Assembly: GCF_020283565.1 (NCBI RefSeq)
Contig: NC_060063.1
Location: forward strand, 45,716,856 to 45,780,855
DNA: 64,000 bases
Direction: 5' to 3'
DNA from: Trifolium pratense
Lineage: Eukaryota; Streptophyta; Magnoliopsida; Fabales; Fabaceae
Below are positions 32,321 to 43,649 of this stretch, piece by piece. The notes under the pieces are model-generated. The model ran no database searches and was not told where the DNA came from. It worked only from the letters and a program-made list of their open reading frames with translations. The stretch's first letter is position 1; every line of letters begins with the position of its first letter. The position numbers and the translations under genes were made by a program.

Positions 32321-33648
32321 TGTTCTTATGCAAACAAACATTTGTGCAAATGGGGCAACAAAGAAAATAACTGGTTCCAATGACGGAACTATAGCATTGT
32401 TGCATAGCAGAATTTGAACAAATCGTTATTTTTCATGATCCACGGATGTCAAACTGCTATAAATTAGATGCTAATGTAAACAAAAATGAAACTAACATAA
32501 CATACTGGAGGAATCACAACCATAGGTTCTGCAAAGATTTTTGTTGATATTGATTCATCTGTAATGAGTAAAAGATATACATGTATGGACAAGAAATAGA
32601 CCAAGTTGTCCTTAGGATAAAGTGTGGTGTTACTTTGGTTTATATTATAACTTGCTAAAACAACAGAAAAACAAGACACATGGACATGTTTCTTAATTGG
32701 ATTACTATTATGTCTGAACATTCAAGCCCTGTCATCATCATCCAACCAACAAAATGTTTTTTTGTGCAAGACCAATAAAGTCTAATTTACATGCTACAAA
32801 AATCAATAATGAAAAATATGACATTGTCAACATCATCCAACTTTGGTGTTTGAAGTTTGATGTTAAAAGCTTCAGAAGTTGAAAATTCAAAATGAGAAAG
32901 AAAAAAAATGACATCTCTGATTTTACACTACATTAATGTTTAAAGGTACCTGTGGTTATGTGTTATCATTGTCATTGTTTGCTAGTTCAGAAGAAAAACA
33001 TCATCACAAGTTTGTTTGCTTCTTATCACATGCAAGTCCATGCACATACAGCAATTTGAGAGAGAATTGGACCACCTTACCAGAAGCTGTTGCAATTTCA
33101 TCCATTTGTAGACGAGTAAACAGTTATCTTGATCCCTGAATGTGTTTAGTGTTGTCATTAGTCTTCGAATGCATCAAAAACTACCAAAATATCATTGAAT
33201 GTATCTTTCTTTAGTGAGTTTGATGTCACTGTGTCTTTCGTTAGTCAGTTTGATCATCAAATGTGTTTTTCGTTAGTTGGTTTAGTTAATGAAATTACTA
33301 ACAAGACACACTCAGCAATGTTTTTGTAATTACAATACATATAAATACAAGAACTATAATGAAACTGTTTTGCACATTTAGGGACTAAAACGATGATTTA
33401 CTCGGTTGTAGAGCATAGAAGTCTCTCAAGTGTAATCAAGTTGATTGAACACACTAGTTTACATGATTTCCCTAAAAAAATTTCAAAAGCTTCTATATAT
33501 ACTTATAAAACTTTCACTCATCTATACAGATACAAAATCAGATTCTAATATGCAGAAAGATAGAAATAAAGACAACAAAAATAGGATAGAAACAACAAAA
33601 CCATATTTAGCATAACAATAATTCAATTTTCATGATAAAACACTTGCT
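32321..33648. other. Intergenic region between F-box copy 2 and the kinase gene
   Basis: AT-rich spacer. The right-hand part (about 33300-33648) probably contains the 3' untranslated region of the minus-strand kinase. No further gene or transposon end was recognised. Confidence 0.45.
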
Positions 33649-36600
33649 TCAAATATCATCTTCACATGATGCTCTTCTTGGCTTGTCCCTACTCCTGTCC
33701 CAATAAGAAGCAGGCTTGTACTTGTCAATAGATAGCTTTCCACTGAATGATGACTCCAATGAATCTTCTAAGAGGGGACCACTGTATTGGTGCTGCCTCT
33801 GCAGTGGCTCAGACCAAATGCGACCGCTCCTGTTTCCAACATCATACCCTGGAGTCGAATTGTAATTTGTGTCCACCACCATGTCACCCTCTAGAATTCG
33901 GAGAACCTTCAATGAACAACCATAAGCATACCAAACCAGTTAGACAAGGATACACAAAAATTATGCCAAGTCTCCTAACAACTAAGCCTTTAGCATTCAC
34001 AATTAACACATTAATATATCATAAATTTAATTACTATACACTGACAGTGTCAAAAAAAATTATATAGACATCTAATCATATTTCATTGTTGTGTCGTGTG
34101 ACTTGTGTCATAATGTTATTTTCTAAAATACATGCACATATATTCTACATTTTGTGTTATGATTGCATGTCTGAAAAAATAATTACACTGTCAGCACGTA
34201 ATAGTTAAATTCTTATACTATTTGAATTATCAGTTCTAAGAAAGTTACAAAATTGAAAATGGTCCAATTTCTAATTCTTCTGAACAAAATATGACATGCA
34301 TTTAACCTTTTCCGATTTCAACTGTTGAATCTTTAAAGTAAACAAAGTTGCAATAGAAAGTGATGTCTTGATGACTTTGTTTACCTGTGACATGCGTGGT
34401 CTAGAATGAGGATCTCTCCTTATGCATAATGAAGCAGCATGCAGCATGCAATAGACTTCATGTTCTAAATAGTGACCTCCCAACCTCGGGTCAATCAGTT
34501 CGTCAATGGCGTATTCTTCTAACAGTGGCCGTGCCTGTTAAATATCCAAATATTTACACAATTAGGATCTGTTTGAATAGACATATTTGAACTTCTCTAC
34601 TGTCATAAGCACTTGTGAGACTGTTTGGAAGAGTTTATGTAAACAACTTATGACATGTCCATAAGCTCTCCAGGATAGCTTACGAAAACAGCTTATAACT
34701 TATATGAAAACAATTTGACTTTAGTTTATCTTTTGTTATAGATGTTGCTTATACATAAACACTTATATGATAACTGCTTCTGCTATAAGCTTTTAATTAA
34801 GTTTTTTTTATCCAAACAGGGCCTTAGTCAAGGCTCGGCATGAATGAACATTGATTGAACAAAACAAAACAAACAAAATTCAACCACTTTATTTTCAATT
34901 GTAGTGTCATGTTACTTTGATTCTTGAAATAGTAACAACACAAGACAATTAATTAAATATTCATAATAAGTTACTATATAATATCATTATATCATACTCT
35001 TAAGTCTTAACTTACCCATTCAGCAAGGCACTGTTGTCCCTTGGGCCTAGTGAGATCAACAGCTTTTCTACCAGTAACAAGCTCCACCAGTACCACCCCA
35101 AAGGAATAAACATCAGCTTTTTCAGTGATTTGGCCACTTTGAGCATATTCAGGAGCCAAATACCTACACATACATACAATAGCTTAGTTTCAATCTAAGA
35201 AGCTTGAATACAACATGACACATACATGTTATAAACTTATAATAGTACATTATATAGAACATGTCATAGTTATAATACTAGTACATAATACTAGTATAAC
35301 ATTAATAAAATAAAAAAATAAAAAACACAAATCACATATCAAAAGAAAAAACTATACGACAACTTAAAATGAGTGAATATAGACATAATAAAATCTGCTA
35401 ATATTGAAGTGTCCGTGCATTCTTGTTTGTAATTTCATATCGCACACACAAGTTTGACAATGAAACAGAATAAAGATCGATATAAAATGTACCCAAATGT
35501 TCCAATTACTCTAGTATCCACACCCATGTCTCCATCAGGCTGCCACCTTGCCAGTCCAAAATCACCAACCTTGCATATTTTAGCACAATTCCATACAGTT
35601 AGAAAATGAAGCACACATTTGATGCACCTCAACACACACTTTAGATTATAAAAGAAGGCAAAGGAACTACCCTACCAGAGGTTCAAAATCATGAGTTATG
35701 AGAATGTTGTTTGGCCTCATGTCACGGTGGATGATACAACCAACTCTGCACTCTTCATGAAGATACCTTAATCCACGAGCAGCTCCAACAGCAATTTTCT
35801 GTCGTGCGGACCATTCTAATGGATCCCTCTGTCGCCCTGAAATGTATCAAAGTATTCGATCAACATACAATCGAGTAAAATTTAAAAATATATAATTGTA
35901 TCACTAGATAATTTAGTATTGGGAGCAAGAGAAATCACCATATAAATGTGAATCCAATGATCCGTTACATATGTACTCGTAAACCAGTAGCCTTCTCTTA
36001 TCCTCTATACAGAATCCAATAAGCATAACAACATTTCGGTGCTGAGCACAACTCAAGACTTCTACCTCGGAGCAAAACTCAACATCACCTTGAGAACTAG
36101 CCAATTTATGTTGCTTGACAGCAATGACTTGTCCTTCTGGTAGAACCCCTCGATGAACTGATCCAAACCCTCCTTCTGCCAAGAAGTTAGCTTGTGAAAA
36201 TCCACCAGTAGCGAGTTCCAACTCAGCATAGCTGAACCACCTTGGAGGTTTTCCAAATACAGGTGCCTTGTGTTGACATATTGAACACAATGGAGGTGGA
36301 CCAAGTGGAGCATTTCCAGATAATGCTATTGCTTCTCTTAAATTACCACTAAAATCTGCGTCATTTCTATATGCTGCCGACATTTCAATTCCAGCTCCTC
36401 TATCAAGCCTAGAATATTTTTCCAGCAAAGCTTTGGTTGTAGTTGCTTGAGGCATACCATGATACGTTTCTGATTTTTCTTCATTGCGTTGAGATGATTG
36501 TTGATGTAAAAGCAATTCTGTGATCCACGGTTGGTATCTAAAGCTAGCCGAAGATGTGGAAAGACTTTCACTTTCTGTGTCTGAATTAGTATCACAAAGT

Positions 36601-37845
36601 TCTTGACTTTCCTTAATGGTTTCCTCTTTCTTTGACTCACTATTCATCTCTGATATAAAGAACGGTGAAGTTCCGGGATCAGAGCTTGAAGCTGATGAAG
36701 TACCAGCTTCAGTAGTAACAGTGAATGGTGTCCCTAGCTCAGGGCTGCTAGTTGGAGTAACATTCGGTCCTTTGATAGAATCTACTAGAGAATCAATCTT
36801 GTTTTTGGTATGATTTTCAAGTATATCGTCTTGCACAGAAGGTGAGGTACCTGCTTCTTCAACTTCCTTCTTTTGTGGTCCAATCAAGTTCAAGCGAAGC
36901 ACTTTCGGTTGAGCACGCTTCATAACAACAATGTTACACTGCAGCTCTTCCATGCATTTCTTTTCCTCGGGTTTGAGATGTCTGCAAAGAAAGCAACACC
37001 AAATTCCAACAAATCACAAACTGAATTATAATCTATGATCAAGTTTCATAGTTGAAATCTATTAAGAATTGGAAGTAATTGAATATAACATATATCGGTG
37101 GCATGTCGGTTTCAGACACCACCGGCATGTTCCGTGCACCAGACACGCCTTCAATCTACATAGGTTGCAATAGTATAAAAAGATAAGAGAGACTATTACT
37201 TGTCTAATACAACCCAACTGGCTTGTCCTTTCTTGGCTTCTGCAGCAACTGATCCACATGGTGATCCGGAAACAATTTTAATTCTGACATTTATCTGTTG
37301 GGAAATGTTTTGCCATAACGATTAATAACTTCAACAATCAATTTGCATGAATCTTTTACACACCAAAACCCAATTTACTAGTACTAACCTTATTTGGATC
37401 ATAGACATCATGAAGCTGAAGAATCATCTGAGAACAAGAATCAGTGATATCACTCTTCTGCTCTAAAATTGTTCCTGGTGGACACTTCTTCATACCACTG
37501 GCACAGTCACCAGCAAATCTAGGAAAACCCCATTTTCTACCTGCATAGTAGAAAAATTGTGAATTAGAGTTTCATTCGTATACACCGACAATGTAAAATA
37601 GTTTTGCACAGACAATATGTACCTAGAAAAGAAGCACAAAACTAAAAGAAGGAATCACCTGAAGTTTGCGAAGGAACAACCACTAGAAGTGTAATGCAAT
37701 CACCAGGTTGAACAACATGAGTTAATGACCAAACAAGAGCAGTCTTTGGAATTTCCTTTGATGATGCCTTAACAGCAACAATAACCTTCATAGCACCATC
37801 ACAACCTTTCTCTTGTTTCCCCCTCTTCTGCAGCTCTCGACTCAT
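33649..37845 (-). CDS. USP-domain receptor-like cytoplasmic kinase, probably inactive
   Basis: Nine exons join in frame: 37845-37659, 37540-37389, 37294-37200, 36981-35939, 35836-35676, 35569-35493, 35163-35016, 34534-34385 and 33906-33649. All have GT/AG borders; the product is 756 aa. Residues about 18-145 form a USP/adenine-nucleotide-hydrolase-like domain ([20 protein letters not shown]). A Ser/Thr-rich linker and a kinase domain follow. The Gly loop ([10 protein letters not shown]), VAIK-type Lys (IAVKQ) and DFG (VGDFGLARW) are present. The catalytic loop reads HRDMRPNN, with Arg replacing the usual Lys of HRDxKxxN, as in proteins annotated as inactive SELMODRAFT_444075-like kinases. No signal peptide or transmembrane segment is seen, so it is probably cytoplasmic. 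A GTG-initiated upstream extension was rejected in favour of ATG 37845. The ligand and pathway are unknown. Confidence 0.85.
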
Positions 37846-39397
37846 CGCCACGAATAATAATGCCACAAAAACTATCTTGCTCACAAACTCTAACTCTCAA
37901 TTAAGTCTCAAAAACCATATAAGATAGATATATGCTCCACAAGAAGACTTTCAATACCCTTAGCCTACCCTACAAGTACAAATATCATTTATCAGTAACA
38001 TACTTATAATTGCATAATAAAGTCTTATAACCAAATTCAAACATTATTTATCAGAACCTCTCTCAAGTTTAAAAAACTATCTCTAACGTTCACAGAATCT
38101 CGGTCCTTTTTTTTTATCACAAACATAAGACTATGATTCAAACAAGTACATTCCTAAAGTAGTATCAAATAAATCATTGAAGAATCAGATACCCTTTATG
38201 TGGCTCAGAAAGCAAGATGTTATAACACTTGTAGCAGACCCCTCTCAAGTTCAAAATGCACCTCACTCTTTTCACTTCACTATAGCTTTGCTTTTTGTGC
38301 CTTCAAGTTTCAAATCACAAAGCCAAGTCAAAACATATAACAGTTGAAAAGAAACATCTTCAAAAAAGGTAAAGTTTTGTATATGATTTGGATCCAACTA
38401 GTTTGGCTCTAGTACCAAAAAATAAAGACTTAAGAAAGAAAAATCCACCAAAGATTCCTATACATAAATAGTATTTTCATTTTGTGACCCTATGGTTTCT
38501 ATTTCAACAGGAGAAAATTCAATCAACACCTCACATGGTAATGTATAGGTTAGGCCATTTATCTCTCTAGCTCTTTGAAACTTCATCATCAAATTTTCTA
38601 TCCTGCACAGTTCCAAATCAAACTATATTACAAAAAATGCAAAAAATTAAAATAAAAAATGTATTAATATTGCAAAGTTAGGTAAATGCACATTGCACAA
38701 TAATACATACAGTTCATGTGCAAACATATATGAATATCATATTAATGAAAATAATGATAATGAAATGATTCAATAATTTCTTGAAACTACTATTTTGTTG
38801 GTTTAGAAGGTCAAATACATCATTGGAGACTAAAAAACAAGAAAATAAAAAAAGGGATTGGATAGAATAAGTATAAGATCCAAAAAATCAAAACTTTAGT
38901 TTTCTTTATTATATTCAATTTTTTAGTATTATATTTGAAAACCCTTATGAGACAAATGAAAGTTGAAAGATAAAACAATAAGAAAGAATAAGAAAGAAAC
39001 AAAGATATTATTTTAATTTTTGCTCACAATTATTGTGTTGAGATTCTTTATTTTGAAGGTAAAATCCGTTTGAGAAAGGTTTGAATGAAATGAAAATGAG
39101 AGGTTATAGGAAATGGAAGAAAGTTGAAGACTTTATGAAAAGATAAGACAACAATGAAAGAGGAAACAGTGTTTGTTGTTGGTTGAATGAGAAATGAGTT
39201 AAGACTTATGAATGCAAAATGGTTTGTTGGAAAGAACAAAGATTTGAGCTTTGTTTTGATGAGTGACCAATTGAGCTTTGAGATAGATAGATGAAGGCAG
39301 AGAGAAAACTCAAGTTACATTTTTTTTATTTCTCAAATTATTTGTAATTTTGGAATACCAATGTAATTTTTATTAATGGATAAAATAGTGTTTATTA
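37846..39397 (-). other. Upstream/leader region of the kinase gene
   Basis: Minus-strand CT-rich, leader-like sequence occurs at about 39320-39060 and at 38530-38500, so one or more non-coding 5' exons are plausible. No TATA box or start site can be assigned confidently. No other gene was recognised. Confidence 0.35.
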
Positions 39398-39505
39398 GGT
39401 TTCATGAGCTTAACTCAGTTGACAAAGACATCATATTTTATATGCAGTATTAGGATTTGACTCTCGAACACTTCACTTATTCATCTTAAGGATGGAATTT
39501 CTAGC
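39398..39505 (+). mobile_element. Probable tRNA-derived SINE fragment
   Basis: CTTAACTCAGTTGACAAAG resembles an A box. Downstream wording ATCATATTTTATATG and ACACTTCACTTATTCA matches the SINE-like copy at 17085-17180. The B box is degenerate (GGATTTGACTC). Confidence 0.45.
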
Positions 39506-39790
39506 CATTAAAATTTCGTTCTTTTAACCTCTTATTAAATATGCTGCCTTAAAATTCCACATCAATGATAATGTGACATGTTTATCGATGGAGTAAATTG
39601 AAATTTGGTAACACTGTATTAACAGAAAAACAGAATTTTAAGTCATCATATTCAATGATGGACTAAAAGGACACGGAATCTTGATATTAAAAGAGTAATC
39701 AACAAAAATATTACAAAGAAATAAATTGAAATTCACTAACATTATTTAACCCCGGCCAAATCTACCATGCACAAGCTCCTTATGTGTTAT

Positions 39791-40124
39791 GCATGGTGCA
39801 CAAGTAGTCATTTATATTATAACGAATATGAATTTTACAAAATCCATTGTTGGATAGAAAGTTTATATCATATGGATTATCCATAAAAAAATTGAAAAAA
39901 TTTGAAAATCATTTGATATGTTATTGAGACTTATCAAAATTAACTGTTTACGAGTTTTTATTAAATACCGTTAATTTTGATGGGTCTCAATAACATATCA
40001 AATGCTTTTCAAAGTTTTTCAAAATTTTTATGGATGATTTATAATAATATAAACTTTTTATCCAACGATGAATTTTATAAAATTTGTATTCGTTATAATA
40101 TAAATGACTACTTATGCACCATGC
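39791..40124. mobile_element. Long-palindrome MITE (family member A)
   Basis: The outer words GCATGGTGCACAAGTAGTCA and TGACTACTTATGCACCATGC are inverted copies. The arms continue inward with matching GAATTTTACAAAAT/ATTTTATAAAATT and CATTTGATATGTTATTGAGA elements to a centre near 39960. It is related in sequence to the palindrome at 43273-43649. No coding capacity. The exact ends and target duplication are uncertain; the palindrome may extend to about 39765 and 40147. Confidence 0.65.
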
Positions 40125-40519
40125 ACAACATTTGTGCACAAAGTCTCTTTATATATTTATTGTATTTTTACTTACCATAACCATTTCATTATCTACTGTT
40201 AATAAGAGTATTTAATATTAATTTTGTTTTATTAAGAAAAATATAAAATTGAAGGGAAAAGGGGATCCTGTTCATCATATAGTATCAGTTTTGTTTTGTG
40301 CAGTAAAATCACCTTCGAAGAGTGTTCTGGTTTAGGATATGAGTATGCCACTCTTTTTCTACTTAATTTCGGATATGCCATTCAATTTGAGCTGTAGGAA
40401 ACTAGAAGTTAAGTTTGCTGTGTCATGTGTGTGTGTGTACACACCAACCAATCCCATAGTTTTTTTTAAAAAAAATGAATTCTCCATTTGTCACTTGTTA
40501 GAAGAATTTCACGAATAAG

Positions 40520-40604
40520 TCATTAGGTTTGGTCTAGTGGTAAGGGATCTGGGTAGTATGTTATAAGCCACTAGGTTCGATTCTCATTCATTGTAAACAA
40601 AAAA
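40520..40604 (+). mobile_element. Very short tRNA-derived SINE with 19-bp target duplication
   Basis: The 85-bp body contains an A box (TGGTCTAGTGGT) and a B box (GGTTCGATTCT) about 45 bp apart and ends in an A-rich tail. It is flanked by a perfect duplication GAAGAATTTCACGAATAAG (40501-40519 and 40606-40624). This is the signature of LINE-assisted retroposition of a tRNA-like transcript. It is too short and unstructured to be a functional tRNA gene. Confidence 0.75.
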
Positions 40605-40743
40605 AGAAGAATTTCACGAATAAGAGGTGAATTTAAAAATTGAATTTTGAGTCTTATATTTTATGATATCTTTATCAATTAAATTATGTTGGCAAAAACA
40701 GTTTATATCATCTTATTTGAAGCATTTAGAAATTACACATCTC

Positions 40744-40872
40744 GTTCCATAAGTCCTAACTCAACTGATAAAGATATTGAAATTGTTAGGTTGGACGTCG
40801 TGACCCAGGTTCGAACCTGAAATCTCATAATTATATTTATTTAATTTCAGTAAATTATCACTGAGATAAAAA
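40744..40872 (+). mobile_element. tRNA-derived SINE with 14-bp target duplication
   Basis: A 129-bp body with an A box-like CTAACTCAACTGAT and a consensus B box GGTTCGAACC (40808-40817), ending in an A-rich tail. It is flanked by AAATTACACATCTC (40730-40743) and AAATTACCCATCTC (40873-40886), one mismatch in 14. It lies 140 bp from the other SINE and is a different family. Confidence 0.7.
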
Positions 40873-41150
40873 AATTACCCATCTCTTGACCAAATTTTGA
40901 ATATTAGTTTTGTCTCATAGCAAAAGTCTAATCTAATATAATGACTTGTTAGAGAAAACAAATATGGAAATTTTGAGGTGAAAAGTAATATTCAACTATT
41001 TCAAAGTTTAATAATTGTTATTTGCAACGTAAAATTTCTATTTTTCGTATTTTTTAATTTATATCTTTAAAGCACTTGTTAACATTACTCTTAAATATAT
41101 AATGACTCTTAAAAATATTCAATCTTCTGCATTATCATGATTATAATTAA

Positions 41151-42910
41151 GGGGGCTGCTAACTTAGACCCAGTTGGGTCTAAGTTAGCAAGGTGCACCT
41201 TTTGAGTTGGACAAAAATACCCATTTTTTTAATTTTTGAAAGAATAGAGCAACAAGGGCATTTCTGTAATTTTCTGCAATTTTACACGCGTCCCCCACTT
41301 CTTTTTCCCCCCCCAGGACACGTGGCAGCGTGTTAGTGGACAAAAATCACGCGCGTGCATCACACGCGCCGACAGGCGCGCGTGGCTGAAGCCCAAACGC
41401 GGAGAGAGAAAGCCTTTTGAAAAGGCAGGCCACGTGTCAGCATATGATTGGCTGCGTTAATTTTTTTTCAATTTAATACTTTAAACTCGATTATTTCGTC
41501 GTAAATTAATTTTTTATTTTTTAATTTTTATACCAAAATTCATAATTTTTTTTTCTCTACAAATAGAGACTTGGTTCGTTTGATTTGGACACAGAAAAAA
41601 AAAATCCAATTTTTCACTACCTTAATCTCATTTTTCACTACCTTACATCAACTCACTGAAACCATTCTACCAGAAAAATGGTTTCAGAGTACAAATCTCT
41701 GAAACCATTCTACAAGCTAAATGGTTTCAGAAGCAAATAACTAATAATCAACTTACTGAAACCATTCTACCAGCAAAATGGTTTCAGATTACAACTCTCT
41801 GAAACCATTGTACCAGATAAATGGTTTCAGAAGCAAACACAATTAATAAATTACTCACTGAAACCATTCTACCAGTAAAATGGTTTCAGAATACAACTAT
41901 GTGAAACCATTCTACAAGCTAAATGGTTTCAGAAGCAAATAACTAATAATCAACTTACTGAAACCATTCTACCAGCAAAATGGTTTCAGATTACAACTCT
42001 CTGAAACCATTGTACCGAATAAATGGTTTCAGAAGCAAACACAATTAATAAATTACTCATTGAAACCATTCTACCAGTAAAATGGTTTCAGAATACAACT
42101 ATGTGCAACCATTCTACCAGTAAAATGGTTTCAGAAGCAAACATTAGTTTTTAATTACCGTTTTATCTCATTTAATTAACTAAAAATAGTTTCAGGTCTC
42201 CAAAAATTTCATAAAATATACCAAAAGTTCCAGAATATTATCTACTATTTTCCTGGTATAATGGTTTCAGTGAGTTGGTTGAGTGGTGCGTGTTAAATTA
42301 CAACACACAAGTAACGTATTTAGTAGACAAAAAATGAGTTTAAGGTAGTGAAAAATTGCGTTTTTTTTTCGGTGTCCAAATCAAACGAACCAAGTCTCTA
42401 TTTGTAGACAAAAAAAAATTATGAATTTTGGTATAAAAATAAAAAAATAAAAAATTAATTTACAACGAAATAATTGAGTTCAAAGTATTAAATGAACAAA
42501 AATCACGCCCAGCCAACCATTGTGTGACACGTGTCCTACTTTTAAAAAGCAAATTTTTCTCTCTCCAGGTTTTAATCCAGTGTGACGCAGGCGCTTGAAT
42601 CTGATGGATCTGGATGATCTGGGCTGTCTGATTGATCAGACAGTCTTGATGAGATCAGATCTTGGCTGTCTGATGGAAATCAACGGTCTGTAACCATGGT
42701 CCTTCGGTACGCGCGCGACACTGGATCCGCGTCTATTAATGGTTTAAGAAGGTGGGGCGCGTGTATATGGTTGGCAAAATTGCAGAAAATTACAGAAATG
42801 CCCCTGTTGCTCTATTCTTTCAAAAATTAAAAGAATGAGTATTTTGGTCCAATTGAAAAGGTGCACCTTGCTAAACTTAGACCTAACTAGGGTCTATGTT
42901 AGAAAACCCC
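41151..42910. mobile_element. 1.76-kb foldback Mutator-like element
   Basis: Flanked by a perfect 9-bp duplication TATAATTAA (41142-41150 and 42911-42919). The left arm (41151-41655) and right arm (about 42250-42910) are long inverted repeats. Shared words include AAGGTGCACCTTTT, AATTTTTGAAAGAATAGAGC, GGCATTTCTGTAATTTTCTG and AACCAAGTCTCTATTTGTAG. The tip contains a small palindrome (CTTAGACCCAGTTGGGTCT). Between the arms lies an array of short hairpins. No transposase gene is present. The 9-bp duplication and long TIRs place it with non-autonomous Mutator-like elements. Confidence 0.85.
41656..42134. repeat. Array of ten hairpin repeats with higher-order structure
   Basis: Ten tandem units each contain CTGAAACCATT, a spacer of about 10 bp, and AATGGTTTCAG, so each can form its own stem of 11 bp. 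Units are separated by variable linkers (for example AGCAAATAACTAATAATC). Units 2-5 (from 41699) are repeated as units 6-9 (from 41901), a higher-order period of about 202 bp. It lies at the inner end of the left arm of the foldback element. Confidence 0.85.
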
Positions 42911-42919
42911 TATAATTAA

Positions 42920-43272
42920 ATACTATTGTACAATTTTATTCTACTTGTGACTAACATGATCTAGTCTTAAAATAAACGGTTTAATTTGGCTTGCACAACA
43001 TAGAGTAGGTTTGTTTGTGTCTTGGAACATGGTTAGAATTTAAAGAATTAATCCAATCAAAATTTAGATTCATGTTGAGTACATATATATAACTCGTGTT
43101 CATTACTCACCCCAATTTATTGCACTGCATCATGCATCACTAAATATAAAATACTTGAAGAAAAAAATTGTCGAGTTTAATTTTATAGTGTCACATTCAA
43201 AATTTTAGTTGTCTTGTTTCTTCACCAAAATATCTATAATGATTTTACCTTTTCTCTATGGCCACTTCTAAC
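42920..43272. other. AT-rich spacer between two foldback elements
   Basis: No gene or element end was recognised. Confidence 0.4.
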
Positions 43273-43649
43273 ATGAAAGAGTGAGACAAGTGGTGCACGG
43301 TGCACCACTTGTCAATATCTCGATAACGGAAATAAATTTTATAAAATCTACCGTTGGATTGAAACTTTATATCATATAGATCATTCATATAAATTTTTAG
43401 AAAAATTGAACATCATTTGATGTGTTATTGAGACCCACCAAAATTAACGGTATTCAGTAAAAATTCATAAACCGTTAATCTTGATGAGTCTCAATAACAC
43501 ATCAAATGATGTTCAATTTTTCTAAAAATTTATATGAATGATCTATATGATATAAACTTTCAATCCAACGGTGAATTTTATAAAATTTGCTTTCGTTATC
43601 GAGATATTGACAAGTGGTGCATGGTGCACCACTTGTCTCACTCTTTCAT
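43273..43649. mobile_element. Long-palindrome MITE (family member B)
   Basis: Inverted ends ATGAAAGAGTGAGACAAGTG and CACTTGTCTCACTCTTTCAT bound a near-perfect palindrome of about 377 bp. Each end also contains a smaller palindrome (GTGGTGCACGGTGCACCAC, or with ATGG in the right copy). The interior words ATTTTATAAAAT, CATTTGATGTGTTATTGAGA and CCGTTAAT match member A at 39791-40124. There is no coding capacity. The target duplication could not be fixed. Confidence 0.8.

Noticed and set aside
40520..40872. tRNA genes
   Set aside because: A and B box-like motifs occur, but no cloverleaf or anticodon arm can be drawn, and both inserts have target duplications and A-rich tails. They are SINE-type retroposons.
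41656..42134. CRISPR-like array
   Set aside because: The units are regularly repeated and palindromic, but this is a plant nuclear sequence, the linkers are themselves repeated rather than unique, and the array sits inside a foldback transposon. It is a transposon-internal hairpin repeat.
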